In this document: piece by piece, positions 6,050 through 6,702 of the stretch
How positions within the stretch are numbered: the first letter of the stretch is position 1
How the letters are laid out: each line of letters starts with the position of its first letter
Made by a program: the position numbers and the translations under genes
The notes under the pieces: generated by a model
What the model saw: only the letters and a program-made list of their open reading frames with translations
What the model was told of the DNA's origin: nothing
Databases searched by the model: none
Source: Akkermansiaceae bacterium
GTDB lineage: Bacteria; Verrucomicrobiota; Verrucomicrobiia; Verrucomicrobiales; Akkermansiaceae
Direction of reading: 5' to 3'
DNA: 6,702 nucleotides
Assembly (NCBI GenBank): GCA_020627645.1
Contig: JAHDGN010000189.1
Coordinates: 1 to 6,702, forward strand

Positions 6050-6702
6050 GTGGTTGAGTGTACTGTAATCACTGAAAACGAACAGGGGAGATATCCGTGG
6101 TGGTTGTGGCCAAACTTATTGAGTTTGGACGCTCCGGTTGTGGCGGTGGCCTGGGCTTGGATTTTTTCACAGGCATGGGGGGTGGTGAGTTTGCCGTGGG
6201 AGTTGTGGGTGACCTTGGGGGTGGCGGTGTGGATCATTTATGTTCTGGATCGTTTGTGGGATGTTCGGATGAAGAGAGACGGTGGTGAGTTAGAAAAGCG
6301 CCATGAGTTTCATCAACGATATTGGGGGGGGTTCATGGTGGGAGTGGTGGCGGGTTTGGGTTGGTGTGCTTATGCGGCGTTGTTTGCTTTGGGGCAGATT
6401 GTTTTGGGTTATGGCGGATTTGTGATGGTTTTTGTGGGGTTGTATTTTTTGATTTGTTGGAAGGGTGAGCCTGGGGTTGGAAGTGATTTTGGGAAGAATG
6501 TGGTCGCTAGTTTGGCGTTTGCCTTTGGGGTTGGAGCTGGAGTTCATGCCTATGCGCCGGTTTTGCCGTTTGCATCGATGGTTGTGTGTTTGGAGTTGTT
6601 GACGTTTGCGGGGTTATGTGTGGTGAATATGTCGGCGATTGATTTTTGGAAGTTGGAGGGTGAGGAAGATGAGGATGCGGCAGCGGTGTTGAACATGGGG
6701 GC
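6050..6702 (+). CDS. Polytopic membrane protein, UbiA-prenyltransferase-like, 3' end outside the window
   Basis: The frame is open from a GTG at 6050 to the window edge, giving 217 codons. It begins VECTVITENEQGRYPWWLWPNLLSL, split here as residues 1-19 and WPNLLSLDAP from 20 to 29. Hydrophobic helices follow at about 28-46, 52-66, 93-115, 119-137, 151-168 and 172-194. A conserved-looking loop holds YVLDRLWDVR (64-73) with a DxxxD pair (D67, D71) and RHEFHQRY (84-91), which recalls the aspartate-rich loop of UbiA prenyltransferases. A second polar loop, VVNMSAIDFWKLEGEEDED, starts at 191. Together these suggest a divergent UbiA-like family seen in Verrucomicrobiota and Planctomycetota, a recall-based assignment. 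The GTG start has AGGA only 3 nt before it. A TTG at 6104 is the next choice but would cut off the WWLWPN motif. Substrate and partners are unknown. Confidence 0.75.
   Translation, partial: MVECTVITENEQGRYPWWLWPNLLSLDAPVVAVAWAWIFSQAWGVVSLPWELWVTLGVAVWIIYVLDRLWDVRMKRDGGELEKRHEFHQRYWGGFMVGVVAGLGWCAYAALFALGQIVLGYGGFVMVFVGLYFLICWKGEPGVGSDFGKNVVASLAFAFGVGAGVHAYAPVLPFASMVVCLELLTFAGLCVVNMSAIDFWKLEGEEDEDAAAVLNMG

Noticed and set aside
6013..6237. Minus-strand frame of 74 codons
   Set aside because: It overlaps the start of the UbiA-like gene on the other strand, shows no recognisable motif, and has a composition expected from the antisense strand.
6097..6547. Plus-strand frame 6097-6288 and minus-strand frame 6290-6547
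   Set aside because: Both lie inside the continuous membrane-protein frame from 6050 to the edge and have low-complexity compositions typical of shadows.

Overview
The window looks like chromosomal DNA of a Verrucomicrobiota-type bacterium (inference, no database search). Supporting signs are a secreted sulfatase with DxDxDG calcium-type repeats and a C-terminal domain of the kind common in that phylum, a lemA gene followed by an M48 membrane protease with a long C-terminal extension, and weak or absent Shine-Dalgarno sites. The + strand is rich in G and T throughout, whichever strand is coding. Plus-strand genes therefore use TTG/GTG/GCG-type codons and minus-strand genes use CTC/GCC/AAA-type codons, as expected from replication-strand bias.

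Layout: 1-513 (minus) is the 5' part of ffh, the signal recognition particle GTPase, cut by the window edge. 514-738 is non-coding and holds a 12-bp direct repeat and a large, nested, imperfect palindrome (564-738) lying directly against the stop codon of the next gene. 739-2799 (minus) is a secreted formylglycine-type sulfatase. 2800-2924 is the divergent promoter region. On the plus strand follow lemA (2925-3542), a hairpin (3557-3582) and an M48 membrane metalloprotease (from 3607). The protease reading frame breaks near 5250, and its natural C-terminus continues in the -1 frame to 5495. Next come a small acidic cytosolic protein of unknown function (5546-5971), a 23-bp palindrome (5984-6006), and the start of a polytopic, UbiA-prenyltransferase-like membrane protein (6050 to the edge).

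How the genes relate: LemA and M48 proteases are recurrent neighbours in bacteria and probably act together at the inner membrane. The small protein at 5546 lies 50 nt after the protease and may be in the same transcription unit. The sulfatase (degradation of sulfated polysaccharide), ffh and the UbiA-like protein are probably independent. I found no CRISPR array, tRNA, rRNA, transposase or phage gene. The items most worth a second look are the palindromic element at 564-738 and the frame break in the protease. I see no convincing complete new system.
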